The notes: generated from the sequence alone by a model not told the origin. A stretch of 64,000 nucleotides of DNA from Hyphomicrobiaceae bacterium (GCA_022844225.1 JALHMC010000003.1:62001-126000), one strand, 5' to 3'; shown: positions 1-8,989, numbered from the stretch's first letter. Numbers and translations: made by a program.

Positions 1-2
1 AT

Positions 3-581
3 GGTCCGAACGCAGGTAAGCTCAGCTCGGTTGGCCGGCCGGTCCCTTGCCTCGACATCCGGATCTTCGACGCCGATGACCGCGAACTGCCGCAGGGCGA
101 GATCGGCGAGATCGTGGCGCGGGGGCCGACAGTCATGAAGGGTTATCTCAACCGTCCGGAAGAGAACGCCGTGGCGTTGCGCGGCGGCTGGTTCCATACC
201 GGCGACATGGGCTACTTCGATCGCGAAGGATTTCTCCACATCTCTGGCCGCTCGAAGGAGATGATCATTTCGGGCGGAGAGAACATCTACCCGACCGAGA
301 TCGAGGATGTCATCTCCTCCCATCCCGCCGTTTCGCAGATAGCCGTCATCGGCGTGCCTTCCGAAAAATGGGGCGAAGCAGTTCACGCCGTCGTCATCCT
401 CATCGAGGGCGCTGAAGTTTCAGCGGACGAACTCGTTGCGCACTGCCGCAAAAACCTCGCCGGCTATAAATGCCCGCGTGGCTTCACCTTCAGGCAGGAA
501 CCGATGCCGTTGTCGCCTGCCAACAAGGTTCTCAAGAGCGAGTTGAGAAATCAGGTTCTGGCGAAGACCCAGATCACTTGA
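3..581 (+). CDS. Acyl-CoA synthetase / AMP-dependent ligase, C-terminal part (5' end outside window)
   Basis: The reading frame is open from base 3 to the TGA at 579-581, so about 192 C-terminal residues of a protein that starts upstream are visible. It carries the hinge and C-terminal lid of the ANL (acyl-CoA synthetase/luciferase) superfamily: GWFHTGDMG, then GRSKEMIISGGENIYP, which is the usual adenylate-contacting and hinge region, then EIEDVI. The A10-like motif PLSPANKVLKSEL has the catalytic lysine but Asn where Gly is usual. The family activates a carboxylate with ATP and transfers it to CoA. The substrate cannot be deduced because the acyl pocket lies outside the window. No gene follows closely, so it is probably the last gene of its transcript. 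Confidence 0.9.
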   Translation, partial: GPNAGKLSSVGRPVPCLDIRIFDADDRELPQGEIGEIVARGPTVMKGYLNRPEENAVALRGGWFHTGDMGYFDREGFLHISGRSKEMIISGGENIYPTEIEDVISSHPAVSQIAVIGVPSEKWGEAVHAVVILIEGAEVSADELVAHCRKNLAGYKCPRGFTFRQEPMPLSPANKVLKSELRNQVLAKTQIT

Positions 582-820
582 TCGGCATGCCGCCGCCGTC
601 GATGACGGGCTTGCTCTAGGCACATGGCTGGCATCGCGAATGGATAGGCCGGCGGTGGCCCCGGATTGCGCCGATCGGCGCGTGGAAAGCTCGTCAGCGC
701 CCGGTCAACCCAATGCCGTTTCGGTACTTCCGCCGGAACCCGTTGCGACTTCCGCTCGTTTCCCACCCCGCAACATGGCGCGTGCGTATCCCTGCGCAGC
801 GCAAGTCGGGAGTCAGAACG

Positions 821-1177
821 ATGCCCACAGCCTCAGGCCATACCACCGCCATCGCAGCATCGCGGGTGATCGGGGCAATGGTGCTTACGAAGTCGGGTGA
901 GGAGTTCGGCAAGGTCGGGGACGTCATCCTCGACAAGACGGCGGATCGCATCCTGTTCGCGGTCGTAGCGAGGAGCGGGGCCCTCACGGTGACCGACAAC
1001 TTCTATCCCGTGCCCTGGTCGATGCTCGACTACGACGACGATCGCGAGGCGTATGTGATGCCTTGCGCGGTCGAGGATTTCGTCAATGCGCCGTCGGCGC
1101 CCAACCCATTCGATCTGACGGTCGATGACGGCCAGCCCGCGCTCCAGGCCGTGCGCCAGCATTTCAAGGTGGGGTGA
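821..1177 (+). CDS. PRC-barrel domain protein
   Basis: This is a 118-residue protein. The ATG at 821 is chosen because the domain begins directly after it and the upstream in-frame extension is Arg/Pro-rich and unlike a protein start. Residues from about 14 to 90 match a PRC-barrel: a short beta-rich domain with GAMVLTKSGEEFGKVGDVILD, then AVVARSG, then FYPVPWSML. PRC-barrels occur in photosynthetic reaction centre H subunits, in RimM and in many small stress-associated proteins of Hyphomicrobiales. No signal peptide or membrane segment is visible, so it is probably cytoplasmic. Its 3' end overlaps the convergent hydrolase gene by 14 bp. A more precise function cannot be given. Confidence 0.8.
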   Translation: MPTASGHTTAIAASRVIGAMVLTKSGEEFGKVGDVILDKTADRILFAVVARSGALTVTDNFYPVPWSMLDYDDDREAYVMPCAVEDFVNAPSAPNPFDLTVDDGQPALQAVRQHFKVG

Positions 1178-2030
1178 GTGAGTTGCGTCGGGGAGAGCGC
1201 GCGGTGCGCCATCGGAAGATGGCTTCGGCGACTTGGCGCGCGTGCGTGACGGGGCCCATATGACCCGCGTCCGAAATGATTGCGATTTCGGCGGACGGCA
1301 TCAGGGTTGCGAGGCGGCGCACCATTCGTTCCAGTACAGGCGGCGAACGGGTGCCGTGAATCACGAGCACCGGCAGCGAAAGGTGAGCAAGGGCGTCGCG
1401 TGGCAGGATGGCCCGGTTGGTCGCCTCGGCTTCGGCCAATAGGCTGACAGCTCCAGCTACGAGGTCGGCTCGGGCCGTGTCGGGCAGAGTGTCCCATGGA
1501 AGATCGCCATAGGCTTCGATGAAACGTCGGACACCGACTTCGGGCTCGCCGGCGTCGATGGCGTCCCGAAAATCGGCGATGCAGGCGGCGTCCCAGACCA
1601 GGGCCGACGCGTCTTTCGGGTCGCCCCGTTCGAGCAGCGACAAGACGATCGGCTCGTAGAGCACGAGTGCGTCGGCTGGGGCTCCGGCGAGCGTGGCTTT
1701 CAGGGCCACCAGACCGCCCATGGAATGGCCGAAGAGCAGGCGTGCCCCCTCGGAGCGTCCTTCGAGTAGGGTCCTGGTCAGGGCGACAGCCTCGGCGAAC
1801 GGGTCGCTGGCCGTCGCGTCGATCAGGGATCTGCCGCCGCGCTCAAAGACGGGCGCGATTGTCATCCAGCCAGAACCAGCCAACGCGCGTGCCGAGCGAT
1901 CCAAGGCTCGGGGGCCGGAGCCCGCGGCGTGCAGCATGACAATCGCCCCGGGGCCGTCGCCGTGAGTGAGGACGAGATCGGATTTGGCCGAGACAAGCTC
2001 ATCATCCGCTCGGCCGTTGGTGACTGGCAT
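1164..2030 (-). CDS. Alpha/beta-fold hydrolase
   Basis: This is a 288-residue alpha/beta hydrolase. The chosen ATG at 2030 is preceded by GAGG about 6 bases upstream. An in-frame extension would start at 2129 but would overlap the divergent monooxygenase start. The nucleophile elbow GHSMGG lies at 101-106 (Ser103), and the late histidine is in SDAGHMG (His257). The oxyanion-side strand VMLHAAGSG is near residue 31. This is the standard arrangement of soluble esterases and acyl hydrolases in the AB_hydrolase_1/6 group. No signal peptide is seen. It is divergent from the flavin monooxygenase with about 100 bp between starts, so shared regulation is possible. The substrate is unknown. Confidence 0.85.
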   Translation of the reverse strand: MPVTNGRADDELVSAKSDLVLTHGDGPGAIVMLHAAGSGPRALDRSARALAGSGWMTIAPVFERGGRSLIDATASDPFAEAVALTRTLLEGRSEGARLLFGHSMGGLVALKATLAGAPADALVLYEPIVLSLLERGDPKDASALVWDAACIADFRDAIDAGEPEVGVRRFIEAYGDLPWDTLPDTARADLVAGAVSLLAEAEATNRAILPRDALAHLSLPVLVIHGTRSPPVLERMVRRLATLMPSAEIAIISDAGHMGPVTHARQVAEAIFRWRTARSPRRNSLTPP

Positions 2031-2127
2031 GGCGACCTCGAGGATTGTTCCGTTGCGGCTCGTCGTGGAATAGTCGTTCGACTGATGGCAGCCGGTGGCG
2101 GGGCTGTCACGCACCAAGGAGACGCGC

Positions 2128-3396
2128 ATGACCGTGTTGATCGCCGGGGCCGGGATTGGCGGTCTGACGCTCGCGCTCAGCTTGCATCAGATCGGGGTGA
2201 AGGCCCGGGTTTACGAAAGCGTTGACCGGCTCGAGGCGCTGGGCGTCGGGATCAATCTGCTCCCGCATGCTGTCCGAGAACTGACAGAACTTGGTCTTCA
2301 GGACGAGTTGGCGCGTGTCGCCATTCCGACGTCATCACTTTCTTATTATTCGAAGCGCGGACAGGCGATCTGGTCGGAGCCGCGCGGCGTCGCGGCGGGA
2401 TACCGCTGGCCCCAATTCTCGATCCACCGGGGCGAGCTGCAGATGATCCTGCATCGCGCGACGCTGGCCCGTCTCGGCCGCGACAGCATCGTTACGGGGC
2501 ATCATCTCGCCGACTTCGAGGAGACGGCAAAGGGTGTTCGCGCGCGCTTCGTCGACCGTCGTACGAGGGAAGCGCGCGACACCGCCGAGGGCAGCCTGCT
2601 GATTGCGGCTGATGGAATCCACTCGACGGTGCGGGCCCAGTTCGTGCCGGACGAGGGGCCGCCGCTATGGAACGGGGCTATTCTCTGGCGCGGCGTCACG
2701 GAGGGCCGGCCGTTCCTCGACGGGCGGTCGATGATCATGGCCGGACACGAGTGGCAGAAGTTCGTGTGCTACCCGATCTCGCGGCAGGCGCACGACCAAG
2801 GCAGAGCGGTGCTCAACTGGATCGCGGAGCTGAAGTTCAAGCCTGATCACGTGTGGCGCCGCGAGGACTGGAGCCGACCCGGGCGGCTCGAGGAATTCCT
2901 TCCAAAGTTCGAGGACTGGCAGTTCGACTGGCTCGATGTTCCGGGTCTCATCCGTGGGGCCCACGCCTGCTTCGAGTACCCGATGGTGGATCGCAACCCA
3001 CTGGAGCGCTGGACGCGCGGTCGGGTCACACTGCTCGGCGATGCGGCGCACCCGATGTATCCGATCGGCTCGAACGGCGCCTCGCAGGGTATCCTCGATG
3101 CGCGCGTGTTGACCCGCGAGATCCAGAACAAGGGACCGACGACCGCAGCTCTGGAGGCCTACGAGGCGGAGCGCAATCCTGCTACGGCACGGATCGTTCT
3201 CGCTAATCGGGGAAATGGCCCGGAGCAGGTGATGCAACTCGTCGAGGAGCGCGCACCGAGCGGCTACTCGCGCATCGAGGACGTGCTTTCTGTGTCGGAG
3301 CTGGAGGGCGCGGCAGCAGGCTACAAGCGGCTGGCGGGATTTGATCGCGAGACGCTCAATGCGCGAGCGCCGATCGTTGTGGTCGATCGGCAATAG
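2128..3396 (+). CDS. FAD-dependent monooxygenase, PhzS-like
   Basis: This is a 422-residue group A flavoprotein hydroxylase. The ATG at 2128 follows AAGGAG at ideal spacing. Residues 7-12 are the dinucleotide-binding GAGIGG, and the second FAD motif GDAAHPMYPIGSNG starts at about residue 304. The segment LGVGINLLPHAV, the SIHRGELQMIL block and the WRGVTEGRPFLDG stretch closely resemble PhzS, the 5-methylphenazine-1-carboxylate monooxygenase of Pseudomonas. The family uses NAD(P)H and O2 to hydroxylate or decarboxylate an aromatic ring. No phenazine biosynthesis genes are in the window, so the substrate here is probably another aromatic compound. It is divergent from an alpha/beta hydrolase that could act on the same pathway. 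Confidence 0.9.
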   Translation: MTVLIAGAGIGGLTLALSLHQIGVKARVYESVDRLEALGVGINLLPHAVRELTELGLQDELARVAIPTSSLSYYSKRGQAIWSEPRGVAAGYRWPQFSIHRGELQMILHRATLARLGRDSIVTGHHLADFEETAKGVRARFVDRRTREARDTAEGSLLIAADGIHSTVRAQFVPDEGPPLWNGAILWRGVTEGRPFLDGRSMIMAGHEWQKFVCYPISRQAHDQGRAVLNWIAELKFKPDHVWRREDWSRPGRLEEFLPKFEDWQFDWLDVPGLIRGAHACFEYPMVDRNPLERWTRGRVTLLGDAAHPMYPIGSNGASQGILDARVLTREIQNKGPTTAALEAYEAERNPATARIVLANRGNGPEQVMQLVEERAPSGYSRIEDVLSVSELEGAAAGYKRLAGFDRETLNARAPIVVVDRQ

Positions 3397-3509
3397 AGCG
3401 GCGACCTCGACGCTGATTCTGTGGACGAAGCAACTGCATGGTTTCGCGAGTCGGTTAAGGTCGCTGCTTGTCAGCGAACTGCGGCCTTGCGTCGGGCCGC
3501 TACCGATGG

Positions 3510-5431
3510 ATGCGACCTTTGCAAAATTGCTCTTGCTGCGGACAGCCTGTGCAATCTGATGGCCGGCAGACGGTGCGGGTCGATGATGCGCTCCTTGGGT
3601 TATGCAACGATGCCTACGTACGCGCCGCGCGTCGTGGTGTTCGCGAGGTTGGGATTGCGGATCTCGCCTGGTGCATCGCCTCCTCGTCGCGCTGGGCGCG
3701 CGAGATCGAACTTGCCGGGGACACGGCAGCGCGATTGCTAGCCGCAGCGGCGCCGGCGATGGCCGAACGCGGCGGGATTTCGGGGGCTTCGGGGGGCCGC
3801 GTACAGCGGATGAGCTCAAGATCCTGCTGACGCGGGCCGAGAGCATCGCCGACCGGCTCGGACGCACCTGTGCGACACCCGGCGATTTCATTCACGTCCT
3901 ACTGCTCGAAGCGGATGATCTCAGCTCTGCGGCCTTCGTCAGGTCTTCGGTCGGGCAAGCATCCGACGTGCGATCGAACGTGCCGGCCGGCCCTAGCTTG
4001 CGTACGGATGCGCGGGCCGGTGCATGGAGCCGCGAAGAGCGCGAATTGCCCGGTGGGGTTGCTGTTCCAAAGTGGCGGCAAAGCGTGCCTCCGGATACTC
4101 GCGAGGCGGTCGCTCCGGCGCCAGAGATGGCGCGGAGGCAACGGTGGCCGGAACCGCGCGAGACCGAGCTTCGTAAACGCGCCAAAGACTACACGGGGAG
4201 TGCCGCGATCGATCTCGGCCCCAATGTGGCCACAGAGCGTTTGAGCGACTACGAAATCCACCTCGCTCCGCTTCAACGACAGACCGGCGAGCTCGCCGAG
4301 CAGATTGCGATTCTCACTGAGAGACTCGAACGTCTCACAGAGCGCGACCCGGGTGGCGCCGTGCGAGAGATCAAGGCCGGGATCAGCGCTAATGAAATCG
4401 CTCAGCGCCGCGAAAGCGCTGGTCTCGAGAGCCGTATCGATGCTCACGAACGGCATCTCACGGAGCTCCGGCGCCAGATCGTCGCCCTGTCCCATGAGGC
4501 TGAAACGCTGGCGGCGCGCCTCGCGCAGGCGTTGGAACTCGGCCGGACACAGGCGACCGCACTGGCACGGGTGGAGCAGTTCGCCGGGTCCGCGGTCGCA
4601 ACGAGCGGTGCCGGTCGTTCCAAGCGGACTCGTGGTGGCCGCGCGAACCGTAAGGCCGCGCGGTCGCGGCTGAGGCAGATTCGACGGAGACATCTCCGCT
4701 TCCGATTGCGGCAGCGCAGGCGGGACCGTCTGCGTCTCCTGTTGAGGTCGGACGGGCGGCGGATTTCCTGGTCGCGACGCACGATGTCACTCCCGGCGGT
4801 GGACGCTCTCCCGACGGCCGGTGACGTTCGCGCCCTCGCACCCGTCGAGGCACCTGCAGGCCAGACGAGCCTGGAACCGCGCATGTCCACGTTGGAGGCG
4901 ACAGTGGACCTCGACGAGGACATTTCCGAGCCTATCGAGGACGAGGACGATCTCGAGCCGGTCGGGGCCTTTGGCGAGCGTCCTAAGCGCTTTTACCTTT
5001 CATTGAGCGATGAAGTGGAGCGCGCGCCGTCGATCGGGCCACGTACGGCAGAGCGTCTCACTGCCGCCGGAATCGTGACAGTGCGCGACCTGCTGTTGTG
5101 CGACCCCCGCGATGTCGCATCGCGCGTTGCCTCACGTTACGTCAGCGTTGATCGGATCACGGCCTGGAAAGCCCAGTCACGGCTCGTGTGCACGATTCCT
5201 TGGCTCAGGGGTACGCACGCGCAGCTTCTGGTCGGCGCAGGTTTCGAGTCGCTGGAGAGCCTCGTCGATGCGGATACATCCAGCGTATGTGCAGGAATTC
5301 TGCGCTTCGCCGGGACGCGGGAGGGTCAAAGCGTGTTGCGCTCGACGCCGGCGCCGGCGGCTGAGCGGGTGGGGAAGTGGATGGAACACGTCAGCCTCGC
5401 CGAGCCAGAGAGGGTTAGGCTCGCCGCCTAG
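3510..5431 (+). pseudogene. Frame-broken gene: Clp-N-like repeats, coiled coil, DUF4332-like C-terminus
   Basis: No single frame gives a sensible protein. Frame 3 from the ATG at 3510 gives a Cys-rich start (CSCCGQ) and one Clp-N-like helical repeat ending in MAERGG. A second Clp-N-like repeat (TADELKILL onwards) continues in frame 2. The switch falls at a G tract (3791-3796), where one missing G would restore the frame. Frame 2 then encodes a heptad-rich coiled coil over roughly 4260-4600. Between about 4600 and 4820 frame 2 is abnormally Arg-rich, while frame 3 then frame 1 give Ala/Pro/Glu-rich linker-like sequence, suggesting more single-base shifts. Frame 2 ends in a DUF4332-like helix-hairpin-helix domain (SIGPRTAERL; residues encoded by about 5020-5400). 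It may be a decaying gene or contain sequencing errors. Function is unknown. Confidence 0.5.
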
Positions 5432-5795
5432 TTTTCGGCCACGCCTGTGATTCTGTCTGGTGCGAACAAGCTCATGCCAACGGCGCCGACGGCTGATGCT
5501 TTGGCGATGGTCAGGCTTGCAGACCTAGAAGGACAGGGAACGAGCACCAACTAAATCCTCACCCCTCGGGTCGCGACATACTTCGGCGGTATTCATGGGA
5601 AAGATGGAAGCGGCCCTGTTTTGTCCGTAATGCGCACTGCCAGGACCCTGAGGCCCGATCAGAGACGTCGTCATGCCGCCGAATGCTGCCAGTCCCCGTC
5701 CACCGCCTCGTCTGGGCCAGGTCCGCCCTGATCGCGACGGTCATGCTCCGCCGCCGCAGCGGACGCTTGCCGCTGGAGCCTACAGACAAGCGAGC
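5432..5795. other. Non-coding gap between the DUF4332-like gene and the AsmA gene
   Basis: This stretch of about 360 bases contains no convincing gene. The AsmA frame is open from 5673, but the residues it would add are Pro/Arg-rich and unlike a protein start. I see no clear terminator with a T tract and no convincing promoter boxes. Confidence 0.4.
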
Positions 5796-8027
5796 ATGCA
5801 TCACTATTCGGTGGATGCTTCGCTGGACCATCCGCCTCGCCGCGGGGGCCGGACGATGGTTTACGCTTTCCTCGGAGTGGTCGGTCTGCTGGCCCTGGGG
5901 CTTGGTGCGCTCGTGGCGGCTCCGCCGGTCGATCTCGTCAGGGCTCACGTGGCTGCGGCTGTCGAGCGCCAGACGGGGCGCAAGCTTGTCATCGAGGCGG
6001 CTGGCGTGTCTTTCGCGTCCGGTCTCGGTGTATCTCTCGGCAAAGTGACACTGACTGCACCCCCGACAATGGCCGGTGCACCGCTTTTCGCCGCCGAACG
6101 GATCGAGGTGAGCCTTGCCCTGTTTCCCCTCGTTTTCCGTGAGGTGAAGGTCGACCGGCTTACGCTCATCAGGCCGGTGATCGATCTGCGCGTCGATGAT
6201 GATGGTCGGCGCAGCTGGGACTTTGCCGCAGGCGGCCAGGGTCGCCCACCCTTACAGTACGCGCAGATTCCGGGTCCCAGGACGGATGCTGGCTCAACGC
6301 CTCCCGAGCTGGCGGATTTCATGCGGAACGCTTCACCGCCGAAGGCGTCGAGCGCCAACGAAAATCGTCTCGGGCTGGAGGCCTTCTCTTTCGCCGACGT
6401 GCGCGTCGAGGAAGGTCGCATACGTTATGCGGATCGGAGATCCGGCTTTGCCCGCGAGCTTGGGGGCATCGACGCGACCCTATCACTTCCGTCGGTTGGT
6501 GGTCCGCTCTCTGCAAAGGGCCATGCCACGCTGGCGGGAGAACGCATTGCAATCGATTTGCGCCTCGAGCAGCTTGGCGACTTTCTCGCCGACCGATCCG
6601 TTCCCGTGCGAGTCAATGTCGAGGGAAACGCCGTCTCGGCAAGCTACGACGGCAAGCTTACGGGGGGAATACAACCTCTCGTCGATGGCCGCGTGGCGTT
6701 GAAAGCGTCGTCAGCCGCGAAGTTGGCTCGGTTGCTGGATCTCCCCCTGACAGGTCTAGATGATTTAGGCGCGCTTTCCGTCGAGGGGCAAATGCGGGCA
6801 ACCGGGGCGAGCCTCATGCTCACGTCTGCCACCCTAATGGGCGGCGCGACGGCGGGCACTGGACTGCTCGGCATCGAGTTCGGCGGCGAGCGTCCGCGTC
6901 TCGTCACCAACCTGCGTCTCAGCGTTGTCGATCTGGACCAGCTCTCCGCCCTCACCTCAGCAGCCCGAGTGGCTCCCCAGGCATCGGAGCCGGGTTCGCC
7001 GGGCCGTTTCGCGGCTCCGGTTGGCCCACCCGCGCAACCTTCTTTGCCGCCGCGCTCGATCGGCGACCTGCTGGAGCGAGAGGATTTGGCACCTCAGCCC
7101 TCGACCAACCCGGCGACCCGCGTCCACGGCTACCGCAAGCGTGCCGGCAATCAATGGGAGACCGATGCCATCGAGGCCCATTGGCTTCGCGACTTCGATG
7201 CAGATGCGCGCCTTCAGGTGGCTGCGCTACGAGCCGGTGCGCTCGAGGCGGGTCAACTCCAGGCAGGGGTCGAGTTAAAGGGCGGAGTGCTCCGTTTGAC
7301 ACTCACCGACGTGCAAATCGCCGGGGGAACTGTGCGCGGCTTGGCCTCGATCGACGCGCGCAAGCCGTCGCTGGTCGTCGGAGCGAACCTCACGGGCGAG
7401 AGGCTCGATCTCAAGCAAGTCATGGCGCTCACCGGCACAGACGTCGTTGACGGCCGTGGCCGGCTTGTCGTCGCCGTCAGTGCCGAAGGTGGCAGTGAGC
7501 GCGAACTGATCTCGACACTGGCAGGGCGAGCCGAAGTGAAAATCGCCGATGGGGCACTTATTGGCTGGGATGCCGATGCCATCGTCGCGGGTGTCGGCAA
7601 AGGTCAAATGCCGTCCAGCGGTCGCGATCCAAACGCACGGACGCCGTTCAAGGAGCTCTCTGGAAACTTCAACATTGCCAAAGGGGTAGCCCGCACACGG
7701 GACCTCAAGTTGGACAGCCGCACGGTGACGGCTTCCGGTACGGGTACCATCAACATCGTGGACCGGAACATCGATCTGATCGTCAAGCCGCGTATCGCCA
7801 GCGGAGGTATCGAGATCCCGATTCGGGTGGCTGGGAGTTGGGACAATCCAAGTGTCGTTCCCGACGTCAACCGTGCTCTCGAATCGCCTCAGGCACAGGA
7901 AGCCGTCCGCCATCTCAAGGACGGCAACATCGACGGTGCGTTGCGCAGTGTACTGGGCAACGGTCCGAAGGCCGACAAGCAAATCGACAAAGCGAAAGAG
8001 CTACTCCGGGGCATTCTCGGACGATGA
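5796..8027 (+). CDS. AsmA-family envelope protein
   Basis: This is a protein of about 743 residues. The start is uncertain: the ATG at 5796 is used, but the ATG at 5856, immediately before the hydrophobic segment VYAFLGVVGLLALGLGALV, is also plausible. After that single N-terminal membrane anchor comes a long beta-rich periplasmic body typical of AsmA/TamB-like proteins, with repeated patterns such as FREVKVDRLTLIRPVIDLRV in the N-terminal third. The C-terminal AsmA block (LKLDSRTVTASGTGTINI, then DLIVKPRI) ends in IPIRVAGSWDNPSVVPDV. AsmA-like proteins sit in the inner membrane and are implicated in lipid movement to, and assembly of, the outer membrane. It appears to stand alone. Confidence 0.85.
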   Translation: MHHYSVDASLDHPPRRGGRTMVYAFLGVVGLLALGLGALVAAPPVDLVRAHVAAAVERQTGRKLVIEAAGVSFASGLGVSLGKVTLTAPPTMAGAPLFAAERIEVSLALFPLVFREVKVDRLTLIRPVIDLRVDDDGRRSWDFAAGGQGRPPLQYAQIPGPRTDAGSTPPELADFMRNASPPKASSANENRLGLEAFSFADVRVEEGRIRYADRRSGFARELGGIDATLSLPSVGGPLSAKGHATLAGERIAIDLRLEQLGDFLADRSVPVRVNVEGNAVSASYDGKLTGGIQPLVDGRVALKASSAAKLARLLDLPLTGLDDLGALSVEGQMRATGASLMLTSATLMGGATAGTGLLGIEFGGERPRLVTNLRLSVVDLDQLSALTSAARVAPQASEPGSPGRFAAPVGPPAQPSLPPRSIGDLLEREDLAPQPSTNPATRVHGYRKRAGNQWETDAIEAHWLRDFDADARLQVAALRAGALEAGQLQAGVELKGGVLRLTLTDVQIAGGTVRGLASIDARKPSLVVGANLTGERLDLKQVMALTGTDVVDGRGRLVVAVSAEGGSERELISTLAGRAEVKIADGALIGWDADAIVAGVGKGQMPSSGRDPNARTPFKELSGNFNIAKGVARTRDLKLDSRTVTASGTGTINIVDRNIDLIVKPRIASGGIEIPIRVAGSWDNPSVVPDVNRALESPQAQEAVRHLKDGNIDGALRSVLGNGPKADKQIDKAKELLRGILGR

Positions 8028-8171
8028 ATGGTCATCTCGTCAATAGTGTTCGTAAGGCACTGGCGGGCTTTGGTAATTTTCAATGATCCCTCGGCGGCGA
8101 CGCAGCTCCTAACGAGGGGTTACGAGGGAACAGAATTTTTTTGGCCCCAGGGGGGAAATAGTTCTTGCGCC

Positions 8172-8199
8172 GGGGGGGGATTGGCCTCATATCCCCCCC
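8172..8199 (+). promoter_or_regulatory. Strong G/C hairpin in the speD leader
   Basis: Eight consecutive G (8172-8179) followed by AT pair with AT plus seven consecutive C (8191-8199), giving a 9-bp stem around a 9-base loop. No T tract follows, so it is not a classical terminator. It lies 100 bases before the speD start. Further downstream, CCCCAAACC (about 8235-8243) can pair with GGTTGGGG at the speD ribosome-binding site (about 8284-8291) with one bulge. Together these suggest a structured 5' leader, possibly regulatory. This is inference from sequence only. Confidence 0.4.
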
Positions 8200-8299
8200 T
8201 GCCGTTCGACCACCTGCCCTTAAGGTCAAGGAACATCCCCAAACCCCAAAGGTAAGGAGCGGGCGGGTCACAATCTGTCTACTGGTTGGGGAGGGTCAT

Positions 8300-8875
8300 A
8301 TGGCCTTTAATGACACCCTCTTCCAATTGGGGATGGACTTGACTCGTTCAAGCACCGCCCAAAAGGAAGACTCTATCGAGATCGCGCAGATCGCGCAGAA
8401 GAACGACGAAGACCGTAAGGACTTCTTCATTGAGCGCGATGGCGTGAGGTTTGCGGGAACGCACCTCATCATCGACCTGTTCGGCGCCCGTAAGCTTGAT
8501 GACCTCAAGCATATCGAGCGGACGCTGAAGCGTTGTGTGGAAGCAGCGGGAGCAACTCTCCTCCATATCCACCTCCACCACTTCACGCCGAATGGCGGCG
8601 TGTCGGGCGTGGCGGTGCTGTCGGAGAGCCACATCTCGATTCACAGCTGGCCCGAGGCCGACTATGCGGCCCTGGATGTGTTCATGTGCGGGGATGCCAA
8701 GCCTCACTTGGCCATCAACGTGCTGAAGGAGGCCTTCGAGGCCGAGGATGTCGTCGTGAAGGAGCACCTTCGCGGCGAGGAGCTCGAGCAGCTCAAGTGG
8801 CAGGCAGCGGCCCCCAAAAAGGCGCCGGTTCGCATGCCCAAGCGTGAGAAGGAGCGCCGCGTCGCGGCAGCCTGA
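8300..8875 (+). CDS. speD: S-adenosylmethionine decarboxylase proenzyme
   Basis: This 191-residue proenzyme decarboxylates S-adenosylmethionine to supply aminopropyl groups for spermidine. The ATG at 8300 is preceded by GGGAGGG. The class 1B core runs from about residue 55 (FAGTHLIIDL) to 170. The self-cleavage motif LSESHISIHSWPE is intact, with predicted cleavage between Glu109 and Ser110, where Ser110 becomes the pyruvoyl group. The HFTPNGGVSGV segment before it is also conserved. The protein is longer than the roughly 120-residue Bacillus form, because of an N-terminal extension of about 50 residues and a basic Lys/Arg-rich C-terminus. Extended versions of this kind are known in alphaproteobacteria. 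speE follows 114 bp downstream, beyond a hairpin terminator. Confidence 0.95.
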   Translation: MAFNDTLFQLGMDLTRSSTAQKEDSIEIAQIAQKNDEDRKDFFIERDGVRFAGTHLIIDLFGARKLDDLKHIERTLKRCVEAAGATLLHIHLHHFTPNGGVSGVAVLSESHISIHSWPEADYAALDVFMCGDAKPHLAINVLKEAFEAEDVVVKEHLRGEELEQLKWQAAAPKKAPVRMPKREKERRVAAA

Positions 8876-8898
8876 TCCCGCCATGTCCAAATGCGATC

Positions 8899-8934
8899 GC
8901 GCGCCCGGCTGAAAGGCTGGGCGCGCTGTCGTTT
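8899..8934 (+). terminator. Rho-independent terminator between speD and speE
   Basis: GCGCGCCC (8899-8906) pairs with GGGCGCGC (8919-8926). The stem continues inward as GGCT/GGCT (two GU pairs) to a GAAA tetraloop, giving 12 base pairs, and is followed by TGTCGTTTT. The tail has few T residues, so termination may be partial and speE may still receive read-through. Confidence 0.65.
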
Positions 8935-8989
8935 TGGTGCGACGTTCGTCGTCCATAGTCTCGCCCACCCCTGGAGCCGGGAGGCCCCC

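Noticed and set aside
574-600. Minus-strand fragment reading like an SDR C-terminus (VIDGGGMPI and stop)
   Set aside because: An in-frame stop lies immediately upstream of this short stretch, so it is at most a tiny remnant and probably coincidence.
8028-8255. Open frame starting at the AsmA stop codon
   Set aside because: It has no domain, runs through the G/C hairpin and has low-complexity content. It looks like non-coding leader.
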